A DNA stretch of 64,000 nucleotides from Lysobacter sp. (GTDB taxonomy: Bacteria > Pseudomonadota > Gammaproteobacteria > Xanthomonadales > Xanthomonadaceae): the NCBI GenBank assembly GCA_027306995.1, contig DAHUXS010000014.1, positions 1 to 64,000 of the forward strand. Direction: 5' to 3'. Shown in pieces: positions 48,901 to 58,336 of this stretch. Position 1 is the stretch's first letter, and each line of letters begins with the position of its first letter. A program made the position numbers and the translations under genes. The notes beneath the pieces were generated by a model. It worked only from the letters and a program-made list of their open reading frames with translations. It searched no databases and was not told the DNA's origin.

Positions 48901-49447
48901 GAAGCGTGGCTGGCGTCCGGAGAAAACCGTGGTGCTGGCGGGCCAGGTGATCGCGCTGCGCAAGCGCGGCGAATCGCAGGCCTTCGTGACGCTGGAAGAC
49001 GGCGCCGGCCGCATCGAAGTGATGTTCTTCTCGGAAGCGCTGACGGAATATTCCGCGCTGCTCACCCGTGACCGCATCCTGGTGATCGAAGGCGGCCTGC
49101 GCGAGGACGAATTCAGCGGCGGCTACAGCCTGCGCGCACGCCGCTGCTGGGACTTCGAGCTGCTGTGCCCGAACGCTGCGCGCAAGCTCACCGTGCGCAT
49201 GGACATGCGAGTGCCCGGTGCGCTGCAGGCGCTCGACCAGGCCTTCGCCGAACATCGCCCCGGTTCCACCCCGATCCGCCTGGAAATGCTCCGCGACGGC
49301 GCCCGTGGCGCCATCGACCTCGACGGCAGCAACGCCATCCGCGTCAGCGCCGGCCTCGCCGCCGCGCTCAAGGCCCAGCCGGGCGTGCGCGGGGTCGCCC
49401 TGGTCCTAGACAAGCCCTGGCTGCAGGTCCGACCCGACGCCGGCTGA
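45908..49447 (+). CDS. dnaE: DNA polymerase III alpha subunit
   Basis: DnaE is the replicative C-family polymerase. The 1179-aa product has an N-terminal PHP domain (FAHLQLHSEYSLVDS). The palm carries PGRGSGAGSLVAW and the catalytic acidic motif MPDFDIDFCMDRR (near residue 396). Next come finger motifs (SLYRPGPMDLIPDFIERK, YQEQVM), HhH and OB-fold (VVLAGQVIALRKRG) regions. GGAGC precedes the ATG. Confidence 0.98.
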   Translation: MSARFAHLQLHSEYSLVDSTIRLDGLVRGCVELGLPAVAITDRNNLFALVKFYKLAEGAGLKPIAGADLTVVDPEGASSQLTLLCRDHDGYLALSRLLTRAWMHGHRQDGVGIDSAWLDDENLAGLFALAGRDSSVGTALLGGRDEHARAEVERLQRLFGDRLNLALTRTQRPHEDAFNAYALHLSGQHSIPVVASNDVRFLDNEDFDAHEARVCIATGRVLDDPKRPRLYSPEQSLKSGEAMAELFADIPDAIDNAFAIAECCNLELRLGTYYLPAFPVPSDETLDSWIRGQSHAGLRARLEQQAPAEGHDAASYRERLDRELDVIISMGFPGYFLIVADFINWAKDHGIPVGPGRGSGAGSLVAWSLGITDLDPIPYDLLFERFLNPERVSMPDFDIDFCMDRRDEVIDYVAAKYGRDRVSQIITYGTMAAKAVVRDTGRVLGFPYGFVDGVAKLIPMTLGVGLEDALGKTEKAQKDDAWRSDELIGRYEAEDDVRDLIDLALKLEDLPRNAGKHAGGVVISPSPLSDFCPLFAEHAGGGEGRNPVTQFDKDDVEAVGLVKFDFLGLRTLTIVDWAVKAINARKPKGETPLDITKLPLDDAKTYELFARGDTVAVFQFESRGMRELLKRALPDRFDDLIALVSLYRPGPMDLIPDFIERKHGRAEVKYPHALLEPVLSPTYGVVVYQEQVMQTAQILAGYSLGGADLLRRAMGKKKPEEMAKERVKFEEGAKEHHHLESKVSGPIFDLLEKFAGYGFNKSHAAAYALVSYQTAWLKTHYPAEFMAAVLSSDMDKTEKVVGFLDEARTIGLAVLPPDVNASRYMFDAVDARTVRYGLGAVKGVGQNACEAIADERERSGPFTDMLDFCQRVDMTKLNRRAVEALVNAGAMDALGVNRPSLLAQLPEALKATEQQARERETGQDSLFGGGGSAAPILRIELPEVVDWPLSRKLDGERDTLGTYLSGHPIDPYRDALKALVGHGLNDLDAIWANRSNEEKRGWRPEKTVVLAGQVIALRKRGESQAFVTLEDGAGRIEVMFFSEALTEYSALLTRDRILVIEGGLREDEFSGGYSLRARRCWDFELLCPNAARKLTVRMDMRVPGALQALDQAFAEHRPGSTPIRLEMLRDGARGAIDLDGSNAIRVSAGLAAALKAQPGVRGVALVLDKPWLQVRPDAG

Positions 49448-49525
49448 TCCGGCCTCCGCACGCCGCCGTCCGGCCCTGTCATCGTCATCCGCTAGACTGT
49501 CCTCCTTGTTTCACCCAGACCCTCC

Positions 49526-50485
49526 ATGAACCCGAACTACCTCGATTTCGAGCAACCCATCGCCGATCTGGAAGCGAAAATCCAGGAACTGCGCCAGGCC
49601 AGCGCCGGCCCGGGGGTCAATGTCGACAACGAAGTGCGCGCGCTGCAGGAAAAGCTGCGCCAGCGCACCGCCGTGATCTTCCGCGACCTCGCACCGGCGC
49701 AAATCTCGCAGATGTCGCGCCACCCGCAGCGCCCGTACACGCTGGACTACGTCAAGGTGATCTGCGACGAATTCCAGGAACTGGCCGGCGACCGCGCCTT
49801 CGCCGACGACGCCGCGATCGTCGGCGGCCTGGCCCGCATCGATGGCCGCCCGGTGATGGTGATCGGCCACCAGAAGGGCCGCGATACCAAGTCCAAGGTC
49901 CGCCGCAATTTCGGCATGCCGCGCCCCGAGGGCTATCGCAAGGCCCTGCGCCTGATGAAGCTGGCCGAGCGTTTCCAGTTGCCGATCTTCACCTTCATCG
50001 ACACCCCCGGCGCCTACCCCGGCATCGGCGCGGAAGAACGCGGTCAGTCGGAAGCGATCGCCCGCAACCTGATGGAGATGGCCGAACTGCGCGTGCCGAT
50101 CATCTGCACCGTGATCGGCGAAGGCGGCTCCGGCGGCGCGCTGGCAATCGGTGTCGGCGACCGAACCTTGATGCTCGAATACGGCACCTATTCGGTGATC
50201 TCGCCGGAAGGCTGCGCGGCGATCCTGTGGAAGGATGCAGCCAAGGCCAAGGAAGCCGCCGAGCAGATGGCAATCACCGCGCCCAAGCTCAAGGCGCTGG
50301 GCCTGATCGACAAGATCGTGCGCGAACCGATCGGCGGTGCGCAGCGCAATCCGCAGCAGACCGCGAAGCGCCTCAAGGCCATCCTGCTCAACGAACTGGC
50401 CGCGCTCGACACGCTCTCGGTCGACGAGCTGCTGGAACGCCGCTACCAGCGCCTGCGCGGCTACGGGGCGTTCGAGAACGGCTGA
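49526..50485 (+). CDS. accA: acetyl-CoA carboxylase carboxyltransferase alpha subunit
   Basis: AccA forms, with AccD, the carboxyltransferase that makes malonyl-CoA. The 319-aa product opens [15 protein letters not shown], then has [19 protein letters not shown] and the oxyanion/CoA region [20 protein letters not shown] about 30 nt before the ATG may be its -10. It follows dnaE, the same order as in E. coli. Confidence 0.97.
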   Translation: MNPNYLDFEQPIADLEAKIQELRQASAGPGVNVDNEVRALQEKLRQRTAVIFRDLAPAQISQMSRHPQRPYTLDYVKVICDEFQELAGDRAFADDAAIVGGLARIDGRPVMVIGHQKGRDTKSKVRRNFGMPRPEGYRKALRLMKLAERFQLPIFTFIDTPGAYPGIGAEERGQSEAIARNLMEMAELRVPIICTVIGEGGSGGALAIGVGDRTLMLEYGTYSVISPEGCAAILWKDAAKAKEAAEQMAITAPKLKALGLIDKIVREPIGGAQRNPQQTAKRLKAILLNELAALDTLSVDELLERRYQRLRGYGAFENG

Positions 50486-50558
50486 TCGGCATCGCCAGCC
50501 CAACCTATACTCCGGGTGCCGGCAATCGGCCGGCATCCATCGGGGAGGGTTGCACAAG

Positions 50559-50849
50559 ATGATCATCAAGCGCATTGATCCCGTTTCGGCCGGCAAGATC
50601 TCCGGCATCATCGGCGTCGCGATCGGCCTGATCGCCGGCGTGTTCCTTTTCCTGTTCAGCAGCATGTTTGCCGGCGCGATGGCGCACCAGGGCAACGGCT
50701 TCGCCGGCGCCATGTTCGGCGGCGTCGCCGGCATCGTCGTCCTGCCGATTTTCTACGGCGTTTTCGGTTTCATCGGCGGCCTGATCCAGGCGCTCATCTA
50801 CAACCTGGCCGCCGGCTGGGTTGGCGGCATTCGCGTCGAGACGGAATGA
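50559..50849 (+). CDS. small two-helix membrane protein (DUF3566-like)
   Basis: The 96-aa protein starts MIIKRIDPVSAGKISGIIGV and has two long hydrophobic, Gly-rich helices (about 12-40 and 50-85). The start with K-R-(I)-(D/N)-P-x-S resembles the DUF3566 group seen in many bacteria, whose function is not settled. GGGGAGGG lies 10 nt before the ATG. A TATACT at 50506-50511 may be its -10. Its stop overlaps the tilS start (ATGA), so it may set tilS translation. Confidence 0.75.
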   Translation: MIIKRIDPVSAGKISGIIGVAIGLIAGVFLFLFSSMFAGAMAHQGNGFAGAMFGGVAGIVVLPIFYGVFGFIGGLIQALIYNLAAGWVGGIRVETE

Positions 50850-52123
50850 GTGCAACGCTGTCGCTGACGGCATCACCGACCGCCATCGATGCCGCATCGG
50901 TGGTGGTCGGCCTCAGCGGCGGCCTCGATTCCACGGTCCTGCTGCATCGCTTGCGCGATATCGCTCCGCGCCTTCGCGCCATCCACGTCCACCACGGCCT
51001 GCATCCCGATGCCGATGCGTGGTCGGAACATTGCGCTGCATTGTGTTCGACGCTCGATGTGCCACTGGAAATCATTCGCGTCGAAATCGATGGCGATTCC
51101 GGACTCGGGCCGGAAGGCGCTGCCCGCGCCGCACGCCACGCCGCATTTGCGGCGGAACTGCAGGATGGCGAAGTGCTCGCGCTCGCCCACCATCGCGACG
51201 ACCAGGCGGAAACCTTCCTGCTGCGGGCATTGCGCGCATCCGGAACCGACGGACTGTCGGCGATGCGGTCGTGGCGACGGTACGAACACGGCTGGTTGTG
51301 GCGACCGCTATTGGATACATCGCGCGTCGACATTCTCGCGTATGCGAACGTGCATGGATTGGCGTGGATCGAGGATCCTTCCAACGCCAGCGCCACGTAC
51401 GATCGCAACTTCCTGCGCAACGAAGTCCTGCCGCTGCTGCGCCAACGCTGGCCGCAAGCAGCGACATCCTTCGCACGCAGCGCCACGCTGGCCACGGAAA
51501 CAACCGAACGCGATGCCGATGGCGTCCGCATCGCGCTGATCGCCTGTCGCCGCGACGATGGCGATCTCGACGCCACCACCTTGCAACGGCTCCCTGCATC
51601 GCTACGTGCGGATGTATTGCGTCGCTGGGTGACCGAAGCCGGACTGCCGCCATTGCCCGCCAGCGGCATCGACGCGATCGAACGGCAACTGTTGCCCGCG
51701 CGTGCCGATGCCGAAGCCGAATATCGCTGGCAGCAGACGCGCATCCTGCGTTGGCGCGATCGGCTGCACGCCGAAATGTCGCGCTCGCCCCTGGATCCCG
51801 ATTTCCATGCCGAATGGGATGGCCGCGATCCACTGCAGCTGCCCGATGACATGCGGCTGGAACTGATCGGCGCGCCTGCCTTCGATCATCCGTTCGACGT
51901 CCGTGCCCGTCGCGGTGGCGAGCGCATCCGCCTGCCCGGCCGCGATCATTCGCACGCGCTCAAGCACGCCCTGCAGCAGGCCGCCATGCCGCCGTGGCTG
52001 CGCGAGCGCCTGCCCCTGCTCGTCGACGGGGACGAAGTCCTCGCCGCGGGCGAACTGCTTTCCGCGCGGCTGCACGGCTGGCTGCACGATCATGGCGCCC
52101 GCCTGCACTGGCATCTCGGCTAA
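50846..52123 (+). CDS. tilS: tRNA(Ile)-lysidine synthetase
   Basis: TilS converts C34 of tRNA-Ile(CAU) to lysidine so that it reads AUA. The 425-aa product has the PP-loop SGGLDST (about 24-30), HVHHGLHPDAD, LALAHHRDDQAETFLL, WIEDPSNAS and the RNFLRNEVLPLL helix. The C-terminal domain has RARRGGERIRLPGR. It starts inside the preceding small gene's stop. Confidence 0.96.
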   Translation: MSATLSLTASPTAIDAASVVVGLSGGLDSTVLLHRLRDIAPRLRAIHVHHGLHPDADAWSEHCAALCSTLDVPLEIIRVEIDGDSGLGPEGAARAARHAAFAAELQDGEVLALAHHRDDQAETFLLRALRASGTDGLSAMRSWRRYEHGWLWRPLLDTSRVDILAYANVHGLAWIEDPSNASATYDRNFLRNEVLPLLRQRWPQAATSFARSATLATETTERDADGVRIALIACRRDDGDLDATTLQRLPASLRADVLRRWVTEAGLPPLPASGIDAIERQLLPARADAEAEYRWQQTRILRWRDRLHAEMSRSPLDPDFHAEWDGRDPLQLPDDMRLELIGAPAFDHPFDVRARRGGERIRLPGRDHSHALKHALQQAAMPPWLRERLPLLVDGDEVLAAGELLSARLHGWLHDHGARLHWHLG

Positions 52124-52132
52124 ACTCGACCC

Positions 52133-52417
52133 ATGGCCCGCAAATCCCCCGCATCGTCGCCACAGGACCCGTCCCCGGTCGCCAGCTTCGAGACCTCGCT
52201 CGACGCGCTCGAAGCACTGGTCGAACGCATGGAACAGGGCAATCTCGGCCTCGAGGAATCCCTGTCCGCCTACGAACGCGGCATCGGCCTCTACCGCGAA
52301 TGCCAGGCGGCGTTGGAACAGGCCGAGTTGCGGGTGCGGCTGCTCAGCGACCTCGATGCCCCGGAATCCGCCCGTCCCTTCCCGGATGACTCGACGGATC
52401 GTTCCGGTGATGCCTGA
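52133..52417 (+). CDS. xseB: exodeoxyribonuclease VII small subunit
   Basis: XseB partners XseA in single-strand DNA degradation. The 94-aa helical protein has [40 protein letters not shown]-type sequence across residues 19-58, diagnostic of the family. It begins 9 nt after tilS and overlaps ispA by 8 nt, the same xseB-ispA pairing as in E. coli. Confidence 0.95.
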   Translation: MARKSPASSPQDPSPVASFETSLDALEALVERMEQGNLGLEESLSAYERGIGLYRECQAALEQAELRVRLLSDLDAPESARPFPDDSTDRSGDA

Positions 52418-53294
52418 TGCCGCCGCGCTGCTCGCCGATTGGCGCGCGCGCACCGAATCCGATCTCGACCACGTCCTTTCGGACACGTTCGCCAGTACGC
52501 GCCTCGCCGACGCCATGCGCCATGCGGTGAAGGCCGGCGGCAAGCGCATCCGGCCATTGCTGGTGCATGCGACGGTGCATGCATTGGGCGGAGATGGCGA
52601 ACATGCGCGACAGGCTGCCGTCGCGGTGGAACTGCTCCACACCTATTCGCTGGTCCACGACGACCTGCCGGCGATGGACGACGACGCCCTCCGTCGTGGC
52701 CAGCCGACCGTGCACGTCGCCTTCGACGAAGCCACCGCGATCCTCGCCGGCGATGCCCTGCAATCGTTGGCGTTCACCATCCTGGCGTACGGCGCCGTGC
52801 CGGCCGATGTCTGCGTGAAGCATCTGCGCGAACTGGCGCACGCCTCCGGCATCGACGGCATGTGCGGCGGGCAAATGCTCGACCTCGAGGCGACCGGCGC
52901 CGCCGATGCGCTGTCGATCGCCGAGCTGGAACGCCTGCATGCGCTCAAGACCGGCGCGCTGCTGCGCGCGGCGGTGCGCATGGGCGCGTTTGCCGGTGGT
53001 GCGGACGCTACGCAACACAAGGCACTTGATCGCTACGCCGATGCGCTCGGCCTCGCCTTCCAGATTCGCGATGATCTGCTCGACATCGAAGGCGACAGCG
53101 CCACGCTGGGCAAGACCGCGGGCAAGGACCTGCAACAGCAGAAATCGACCTTCCCCGCCCTGCTCGGCATCGATGCCTCGCGGCAACGCCTGCACGAACT
53201 CGCGACTGAAATGAACGACGCGCTGGCCGGCTTCGACCAGCGCGCCGATGCGCTGCGTGCGATCGCGCGCCAGGTGATCGAGCGCGATCGCTGA
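52410..53294 (+). CDS. ispA: farnesyl diphosphate synthase
   Basis: IspA condenses DMAPP and IPP to FPP, the substrate for uppS. The 294-aa product has the first Asp-rich motif DDLPAMDD (from Asp84), KAGGKRIRP for diphosphate binding, GQMLDLE, and the second motif DDLLD. The ATG at 52410 gives the family length (E. coli 299). dxs, which often follows, is replaced here by a convergent DUF4870 gene 10 nt away. Confidence 0.95.
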   Translation: MPDAAALLADWRARTESDLDHVLSDTFASTRLADAMRHAVKAGGKRIRPLLVHATVHALGGDGEHARQAAVAVELLHTYSLVHDDLPAMDDDALRRGQPTVHVAFDEATAILAGDALQSLAFTILAYGAVPADVCVKHLRELAHASGIDGMCGGQMLDLEATGAADALSIAELERLHALKTGALLRAAVRMGAFAGGADATQHKALDRYADALGLAFQIRDDLLDIEGDSATLGKTAGKDLQQQKSTFPALLGIDASRQRLHELATEMNDALAGFDQRADALRAIARQVIERDR

Positions 53295-53304
53295 AACTGC
53301 GCGG

Positions 53305-53745
53305 TTACTTCACCAACCGCAGCGAGAACGGATAGCGATAGGGCTTGCCTTCCCATGCAGCGATCGCGGCGAGGATCGAGCACACCAGCCACATCAACGC
53401 ACCTGCCCCGAGCACGGCCAGCAACAGCAGTCCGGCCGGGATGGTGACCAACGCGCCGACACCGAGCGTGACCACGGTGGCGCCCACCAGCACGATGCCG
53501 ATCAGGATCGCGGCGCAGGCGCCGAGGAACATGGTGATGTTGAAGTTGAGCGCTTCCTTGGCGTGTTCGGCCGCGAACGGGTGACGGTCGCGGACCAACG
53601 CCCACACGCCCAACGCCACCAGCGCACCGGCCACGCCGGCGAACCAGTGGGTGAAGAACGCAGCCAGCAACGCGCCCACATGCACGCCCGCCGCCCATTG
53701 GCGATCGGCGGCATCGTGCACGGCGACTTGTTCGATCGTGTCCAT
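53305..53745 (-). CDS. DUF4870 membrane protein (paralogue 1)
   Basis: The 146-aa protein has a short polar N-terminus, then three to four helices with ALNFNITMFLGACAAILIG and the C-terminal signature KPYRYPFSLRLVK of DUF4870 (Tic20-like) proteins. The family function is unknown. The ATG at 53745 was chosen because the longer in-frame form adds an unrelated stretch. A GATCAC/GTGATC dyad lies at 53776-53791, between this gene and the DUF1501 gene. A second copy lies 3 kb away. Confidence 0.8.
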   Translation of the reverse strand: MDTIEQVAVHDAADRQWAAGVHVGALLAAFFTHWFAGVAGALVALGVWALVRDRHPFAAEHAKEALNFNITMFLGACAAILIGIVLVGATVVTLGVGALVTIPAGLLLLAVLGAGALMWLVCSILAAIAAWEGKPYRYPFSLRLVK

Positions 53746-53839
53746 CTCTACGACTCCAATCCAACAGGATGACGGGATCACTATGGTGATCGCCCTGCCC
53801 GACAACAAGTGACGGAGGTGGGGATGACTTTCGTCGTGT

Positions 53840-54994
53840 TCAGGCAGCGCGGATCAGACCACGCATCAACGCGACATCGGCACTGGCGGGAAACACGCGG
53901 GCATCGCTGGCGGCGGCGCCCACGCCCAGATGCGATTCCAGCACGCCCTTGAACAGTCCGCGCATGTCGCTGGTGGCCAGCAGATCGCGCTGCTGGTTGA
54001 GTTGCGAGTTGGCGAGCCCCGGCCATGTTCCGCCCACGCGGCCGCCATTCACTGCACCACCGGCAAGGAAGGCGACGCCGCCGGTGCCATGGTCGGTGCC
54101 ATTGGTGCCGTTGACGGCGGCCGTGCGTCCGAATTCGGTGACGACCACGATCGCCGTGCGTGGCCAGATCGCGTCGCCGTTGCTCTTGAACGCCTGCAGA
54201 CCCGAATCCAGTTCGAACAGCTTGCGTTGCAGGATTCCGGCTTCGTTGTAATGCGTGTCCCAGCCGGTGTCCTCGACGAAGGCGATGCGCGGGCCATCGG
54301 CGGCCGACATGAAATGCGCGGCGGCGCCCAAGGCATCGGCGAGATGCCCGCGCTTGTCGCCGGCCTTGGCGGTGTTGTCGTTCTCGTCGGTGCCGGCGCG
54401 CGCGAATGCCGGCCCCAGCATCGGGTCGCGCGCATACAACAACTGCAAGCGTTGCATCAGGATCGGATCGATCGCATGCGCCAGCGGCGGCGACCACGTC
54501 GTCGCGGCGCCGTTGCCGCGCATGATCAACGGCATCACCGCGGTGATGGCCAGGCCGCTCGATCCGCCGAGCTCGTGCACGCAACGATTCATCCAGCCGC
54601 TGCGGCCGCCCGGGCCCTGGGTGCCGTTCTCGACGCAATCCTGGGCCTCGAAATGCGAGCGCTCGCGATACGGCGGCGCCACCGCGACGATCGGCAGGAA
54701 TTCCTTCGCCGCATACAGTTGCGATGCGAATGTCAGCGACGGATGCAGGGCGAAGCCGCCATCGATCGCATGGGCGTCCTTGATCGCCGCTTCGCCAAGC
54801 GCGCCGCGCAGGCGCAGGTAGTCGGAATCGTTCGGGCGCGGCAATGCATGCAGGCCATCGAGGCCGCCGCGCAGCAACACCACCACCAGGCGGGTGTCGT
54901 TCGTCGAGGTCGCGGCCAGCGCGAACTTCGGCAGCGTTCCGACCAGCGATGCGGCAGCGCCCGCCATCAGGAATTGGCGTCGGCTCAGGGCCAT
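53840..54994 (-). CDS. DUF1501 Tat-exported protein
   Basis: The 384-aa protein starts MALSRRQFLMAGAAASLVG with a twin-arginine motif (SRRQFLM), so it is exported folded. The DUF1501 core follows, with VVVLLRGGLDGLHALP, a GWDTH segment typical of the family, and VVVTEFGRTA. DUF1501 is related to the alkaline phosphatase/sulfatase superfamily, but its substrate is unknown. It starts 1 nt after the DUF1800 stop; the pair is almost always found together. Confidence 0.88.
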   Translation of the reverse strand: MALSRRQFLMAGAAASLVGTLPKFALAATSTNDTRLVVVLLRGGLDGLHALPRPNDSDYLRLRGALGEAAIKDAHAIDGGFALHPSLTFASQLYAAKEFLPIVAVAPPYRERSHFEAQDCVENGTQGPGGRSGWMNRCVHELGGSSGLAITAVMPLIMRGNGAATTWSPPLAHAIDPILMQRLQLLYARDPMLGPAFARAGTDENDNTAKAGDKRGHLADALGAAAHFMSAADGPRIAFVEDTGWDTHYNEAGILQRKLFELDSGLQAFKSNGDAIWPRTAIVVVTEFGRTAAVNGTNGTDHGTGGVAFLAGGAVNGGRVGGTWPGLANSQLNQQRDLLATSDMRGLFKGVLESHLGVGAAASDARVFPASADVALMRGLIRAA

Positions 54995-54995
54995 C

Positions 54996-56414
54996 TCAGG
55001 CTCTCCACTGGAAGGACGGACTGGCCAGCAGCAAGGCAACGCCCTGGCGCGGCGATTCGGCACGGCGCACGGCGAGCAGCGTTTCCGCATCCATGCCGTC
55101 ACCGAGCGCGCGTGTCGCCATCTGCACCGGATCGTTGCTCGCCGTCTGCGGCGCGGCATCGGCCAGCGTCTGCGCGGCCTGGACGCGCTTGAACAACGCA
55201 TCGGGGCCGGACCAGTCGGCCGCGGTGTCGGCAAATCCCGCCGGCGAACGCGGCTGGAACACCGGATGGCCCATGCGCGCCTGCAGGTCGAGCGTGCGCG
55301 CGGCATCCTTCTGGCCGTCAAGCGTCAACGCGCGCATCGACGACACCAGGAAATCCTGCGGCGTCTTGAACTTGCGCGCGGTCGGCGCCCACGCCAGCGG
55401 ATGCTTCACCATCGTCGAATACAGCGTCGAAAGATCGCCGCCGGACGCGAGATAGGCCTTCGCCATCGCGGCCACCAGCTGTGGTGGCGGCTGGTCGGCA
55501 ACGAAGTGCCGCGCCAGCTTGAACGACAGGTGTTGCGCGGTCGCCGGATGCAGCGCGAGATCCGCCAAAATGGCACGTCCCTGTGCCTCGCCCTCTTCCC
55601 GATAGCGTTTGCCGAGCACGCGGCGATCGCCGGGCTCGTGCGTGTTGGCGTTGAAACGGAATGGTGATCCGGTGTCCGAGGTGTCCTGCGGGCGTTGCAG
55701 GCTCCAGCCGGTGATCGCCTTCGCGAGTTCGATCACGTCGCCCTGCGCATAACCGCCGTTGACGCCCAGCGTGTGCAATTCGAGGATTTCGCGCGCGAGG
55801 TTCTCGTTGAGGCCGCGTCGCGCCGCCTTGGGGTTCGGCGCGTTGCGTGCGCGCATGCCCGCCTTGGAATCGACGCCGATCGATTGCGTGTTGTCGAGAT
55901 AGAGCAGCATGCCCGGATGCGTCTCGATCGCCATCAAGAGATCGGAGAACTTGCCGAAGGCATGCGGGCGGATCGCCTCGCGCTCCATCGGCGCCGCGAA
56001 CGACGCCGCGATGTTCTTGTCGGTGGAAATCGCGAAATGGTTCGACCAGAAACGGACGATGCGTTCCGGGAAACCGCGCGCCGTGACCACCGCGACCTGC
56101 TGCCGCAATGCGATTTCCTGGCGGATGCGCTGGCGCAGGTCTTTCTCGGCGTCCTTGGCCGCCTGCTGCGCCATCATGTCGCCGTTCGAATCCTTCGCCA
56201 TCTTGCGCAGGTCGCGCACGGTGCCTTCCTGGCGCAAATAATCCAGGCTGTTCGGCAAGGCATCGGGAAGCACTTCGGCGCCGGCGGAGAGCTGCGACAA
56301 CAACCAGCCATGCGGATCGCTCGTGGCATCGCCAAGCTCGCCCGGGCGGGCACCCAGCCCGAAGCGGTTGACGGCAGTGACGACGGCGATGGACTGCGCC
56401 ATGGCAGGACTCAT
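54996..56414 (-). CDS. DUF1800 family protein
   Basis: The 472-aa protein begins SIAVVTAVNRFGLGARPGEL, the usual DUF1800 entry. It has RIVRFWSNHFAIS, NENLAREILELHTLGV and KLARHFVADQPP, all diagnostic. The function is unknown; the partner DUF1501 gene follows 1 nt later. ATGs at 56414 and 56402 are both possible. No signal peptide is clear, which is unusual next to a Tat-exported partner. Confidence 0.88.
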   Translation of the reverse strand: MSPAMAQSIAVVTAVNRFGLGARPGELGDATSDPHGWLLSQLSAGAEVLPDALPNSLDYLRQEGTVRDLRKMAKDSNGDMMAQQAAKDAEKDLRQRIRQEIALRQQVAVVTARGFPERIVRFWSNHFAISTDKNIAASFAAPMEREAIRPHAFGKFSDLLMAIETHPGMLLYLDNTQSIGVDSKAGMRARNAPNPKAARRGLNENLAREILELHTLGVNGGYAQGDVIELAKAITGWSLQRPQDTSDTGSPFRFNANTHEPGDRRVLGKRYREEGEAQGRAILADLALHPATAQHLSFKLARHFVADQPPPQLVAAMAKAYLASGGDLSTLYSTMVKHPLAWAPTARKFKTPQDFLVSSMRALTLDGQKDAARTLDLQARMGHPVFQPRSPAGFADTAADWSGPDALFKRVQAAQTLADAAPQTASNDPVQMATRALGDGMDAETLLAVRRAESPRQGVALLLASPSFQWRA

Positions 56415-56483
56415 GAAGTACCTGCCACGGGAACGCGCGCCAACCGCAGCGGGTTGACGCGCGCCTACGACATTACCGATTTG

Positions 56484-56864
56484 TCACTTGATCAGGCGCA
56501 AGGTGAATGGGTAGCGGTAAGCCACGCCTTCATTGGCCTTGATGCCGGCGATCACGGCAAGAATCAGGCCCGCCAGACCGACCAGCGGCATCAGCACGAT
56601 GCCAATGGCCACGAAGATCAGCAGGAAACAGACGAACAACGCGATCGACAGGGTGATCTGGAAATTCAGCGCTTCCTTGCCCTGGTCATCGACGAACGGC
56701 ATCGTGTCCTTCTTCACCAGCCATACGATCAGCGGGCCAAGCAGATGGCCGAACGGAACGATCAACCCTGCCAATGCCGACAGGTGCGCGATCATTCCCC
56801 ACTGCCGTTCGTCGGCACTGATTCCGGATGCCCCGGCGGTTGTCTGTGTCGTCTCTTCGTCCAT
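56484..56864 (-). CDS. DUF4870 membrane protein (paralogue 2)
   Basis: The 126-aa protein has ERQWGMIAHLSALAGLIVPFGHLLGPLIVWL, a KEALNFQITLSIAL helix and a C-terminal YRYPFTLRLIK, matching the paralogue at 53.3-53.7 kb, which lacks much of the first helix. GGGAGGGG precedes the ATG. Function unknown. Confidence 0.85.
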   Translation of the reverse strand: MDEETTQTTAGASGISADERQWGMIAHLSALAGLIVPFGHLLGPLIVWLVKKDTMPFVDDQGKEALNFQITLSIALFVCFLLIFVAIGIVLMPLVGLAGLILAVIAGIKANEGVAYRYPFTLRLIK

Positions 56865-56932
56865 CGTTACCCCTCCCGATATTGGTTTGGGTCGATGGTA
56901 CGCCAGCCGGATGACCGGGCCAACCGATCGCC

Positions 56933-58300
56933 TCAGCCGCCGGCGACGGTCATCCGCCCGACCAGCAGCGAGCCCATGCGAGTGGACGAACGGGGGTCGA
57001 TATCGCGACCGATCGCTTCGACCGCCATGAACATGTCGCGCAAGTTGCCGGCGATGGTCACGCCATCGACCGGGTGCACGCGCTTGCCGTTCTCGATCAG
57101 GTAGCCGGCCGCGCCACGCGAATAATCGCCGGTCACGGTGTTCACGCCCTGCCCCATCAGCTCGGTCACCAGCAGCGCGCGCGGCAGGTTGGCGATGATG
57201 GTCTCGAGGTCATCGACATTTCCCTCGACATCGAGGTTGTAGATGCCACCGGCATTCGCGGTGCTCTGCAGGCCCAACTTGCGCGCCGAATAGCTGCCGA
57301 GCACGTAACGCTGCAACACGCCGTTGGTGACCAGCGGCGATGTCTGCGTGGCGGTGCCTTCGGCATCGAACGAAGTGGAACGAAAGCCACCCATCAGGTG
57401 TGGTTGTTCGATCATCGACACCCAGTCCGGGAACACCTGCTTGCCGGCGTGGTCGACCAGGAAACTGGCGTGGCGATACAGTGCGCCACCCGAGACCGCG
57501 CCGATGAAATGACCGACCAGCGAACGCGCGACTTCCGGCGCGAACACGATCGGCAAGGACCCCGTCGGCAACCCGCGTGGATCGAGGCGTTCCACCGTGA
57601 GTGCCGCTGCACGCCGGCCCACCGATTGCGCCGATTCCAGCGCATCCGAACGCAGGGCCGCGGTGTACCAGCCATCGCGCTGCATGCCGTCGCCCTCGCC
57701 CGCGATCAGCGCGCACGACAGGCTGTACTGCGTTTCGCGCTCGTGGCCCATGAAGCCATGGGAGTTGGCATAGACGCTGACGCTTTCGCTGGCGGAATTG
57801 GAGCAGCCATCGGAATTGCGGATGCGCGCATCGGCATCGCGGCCAGCCTGCTCGCTGGCGAGTGCCTGCGCGATCATGGCGTCGGCGTCGAAGTGTTGCG
57901 GATGCCATTGGTCGAACTCGCGCAATTCGCGCGCCATCCGTTCCGGATCAGCCAGTCCTGCGGCCGGATCGGTTTCGGTGTATCGCGCGATGGTGCAGGC
58001 GTGTTCGACCGTCGCCGCAAGACTGGCCTCGGAGAAATCCCCGGTGCTGGCCGAACCTTTGCGTTGGCCGAAATAGACGGTCAGCGAGACGCCGCGATCG
58101 CGCGTCGATTCCACCGTCTCCACCGCCCCCATCCGCACCGAGGTGCTCAAGCCCCGCGATTCCGAGCAGTCGACCTCGGCCTGGGTCGCGCCGCTGGTCT
58201 TGCACAGGTCCAGCACCCGCTGCGCCAGCGCCGACAGGTCTTCGATCCGCTGCGGGCTGTCGTCGGCGGGATGGGCGATGGACAGGTCGATCGTGTTCAA
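56933..58300 (-). CDS. pmbA: TldE/PmbA metalloprotease subunit
   Basis: PmbA (TldE) pairs with TldD in a zinc protease that trims peptides such as microcin precursors and degrades CcdA. The 455-aa product has [36 protein letters not shown] and [13 protein letters not shown]; it lacks the HExxxH site, as expected for this subunit. It is divergent from yjgA with 36 nt between starts; tldD lies just beyond. Confidence 0.95.
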   Translation of the reverse strand: MNTIDLSIAHPADDSPQRIEDLSALAQRVLDLCKTSGATQAEVDCSESRGLSTSVRMGAVETVESTRDRGVSLTVYFGQRKGSASTGDFSEASLAATVEHACTIARYTETDPAAGLADPERMARELREFDQWHPQHFDADAMIAQALASEQAGRDADARIRNSDGCSNSASESVSVYANSHGFMGHERETQYSLSCALIAGEGDGMQRDGWYTAALRSDALESAQSVGRRAAALTVERLDPRGLPTGSLPIVFAPEVARSLVGHFIGAVSGGALYRHASFLVDHAGKQVFPDWVSMIEQPHLMGGFRSTSFDAEGTATQTSPLVTNGVLQRYVLGSYSARKLGLQSTANAGGIYNLDVEGNVDDLETIIANLPRALLVTELMGQGVNTVTGDYSRGAAGYLIENGKRVHPVDGVTIAGNLRDMFMAVEAIGRDIDPRSSTRMGSLLVGRMTVAGG

Positions 58301-58336
58301 TGGCGTATCCTTGATGCTTCGAACTGGAGATTAGTG

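Noticed and set aside
46325-49255. Long minus-strand ORF (976 codons) within dnaE
   Set aside because: Antisense to clear PHP and polymerase motifs of dnaE; third-position GC bias explains it.
57074-58333. N-terminal extension of yjgA by about 420 codons
   Set aside because: This stretch is antisense to pmbA, whose family motifs are clear; the DarP family is about 180-195 residues.
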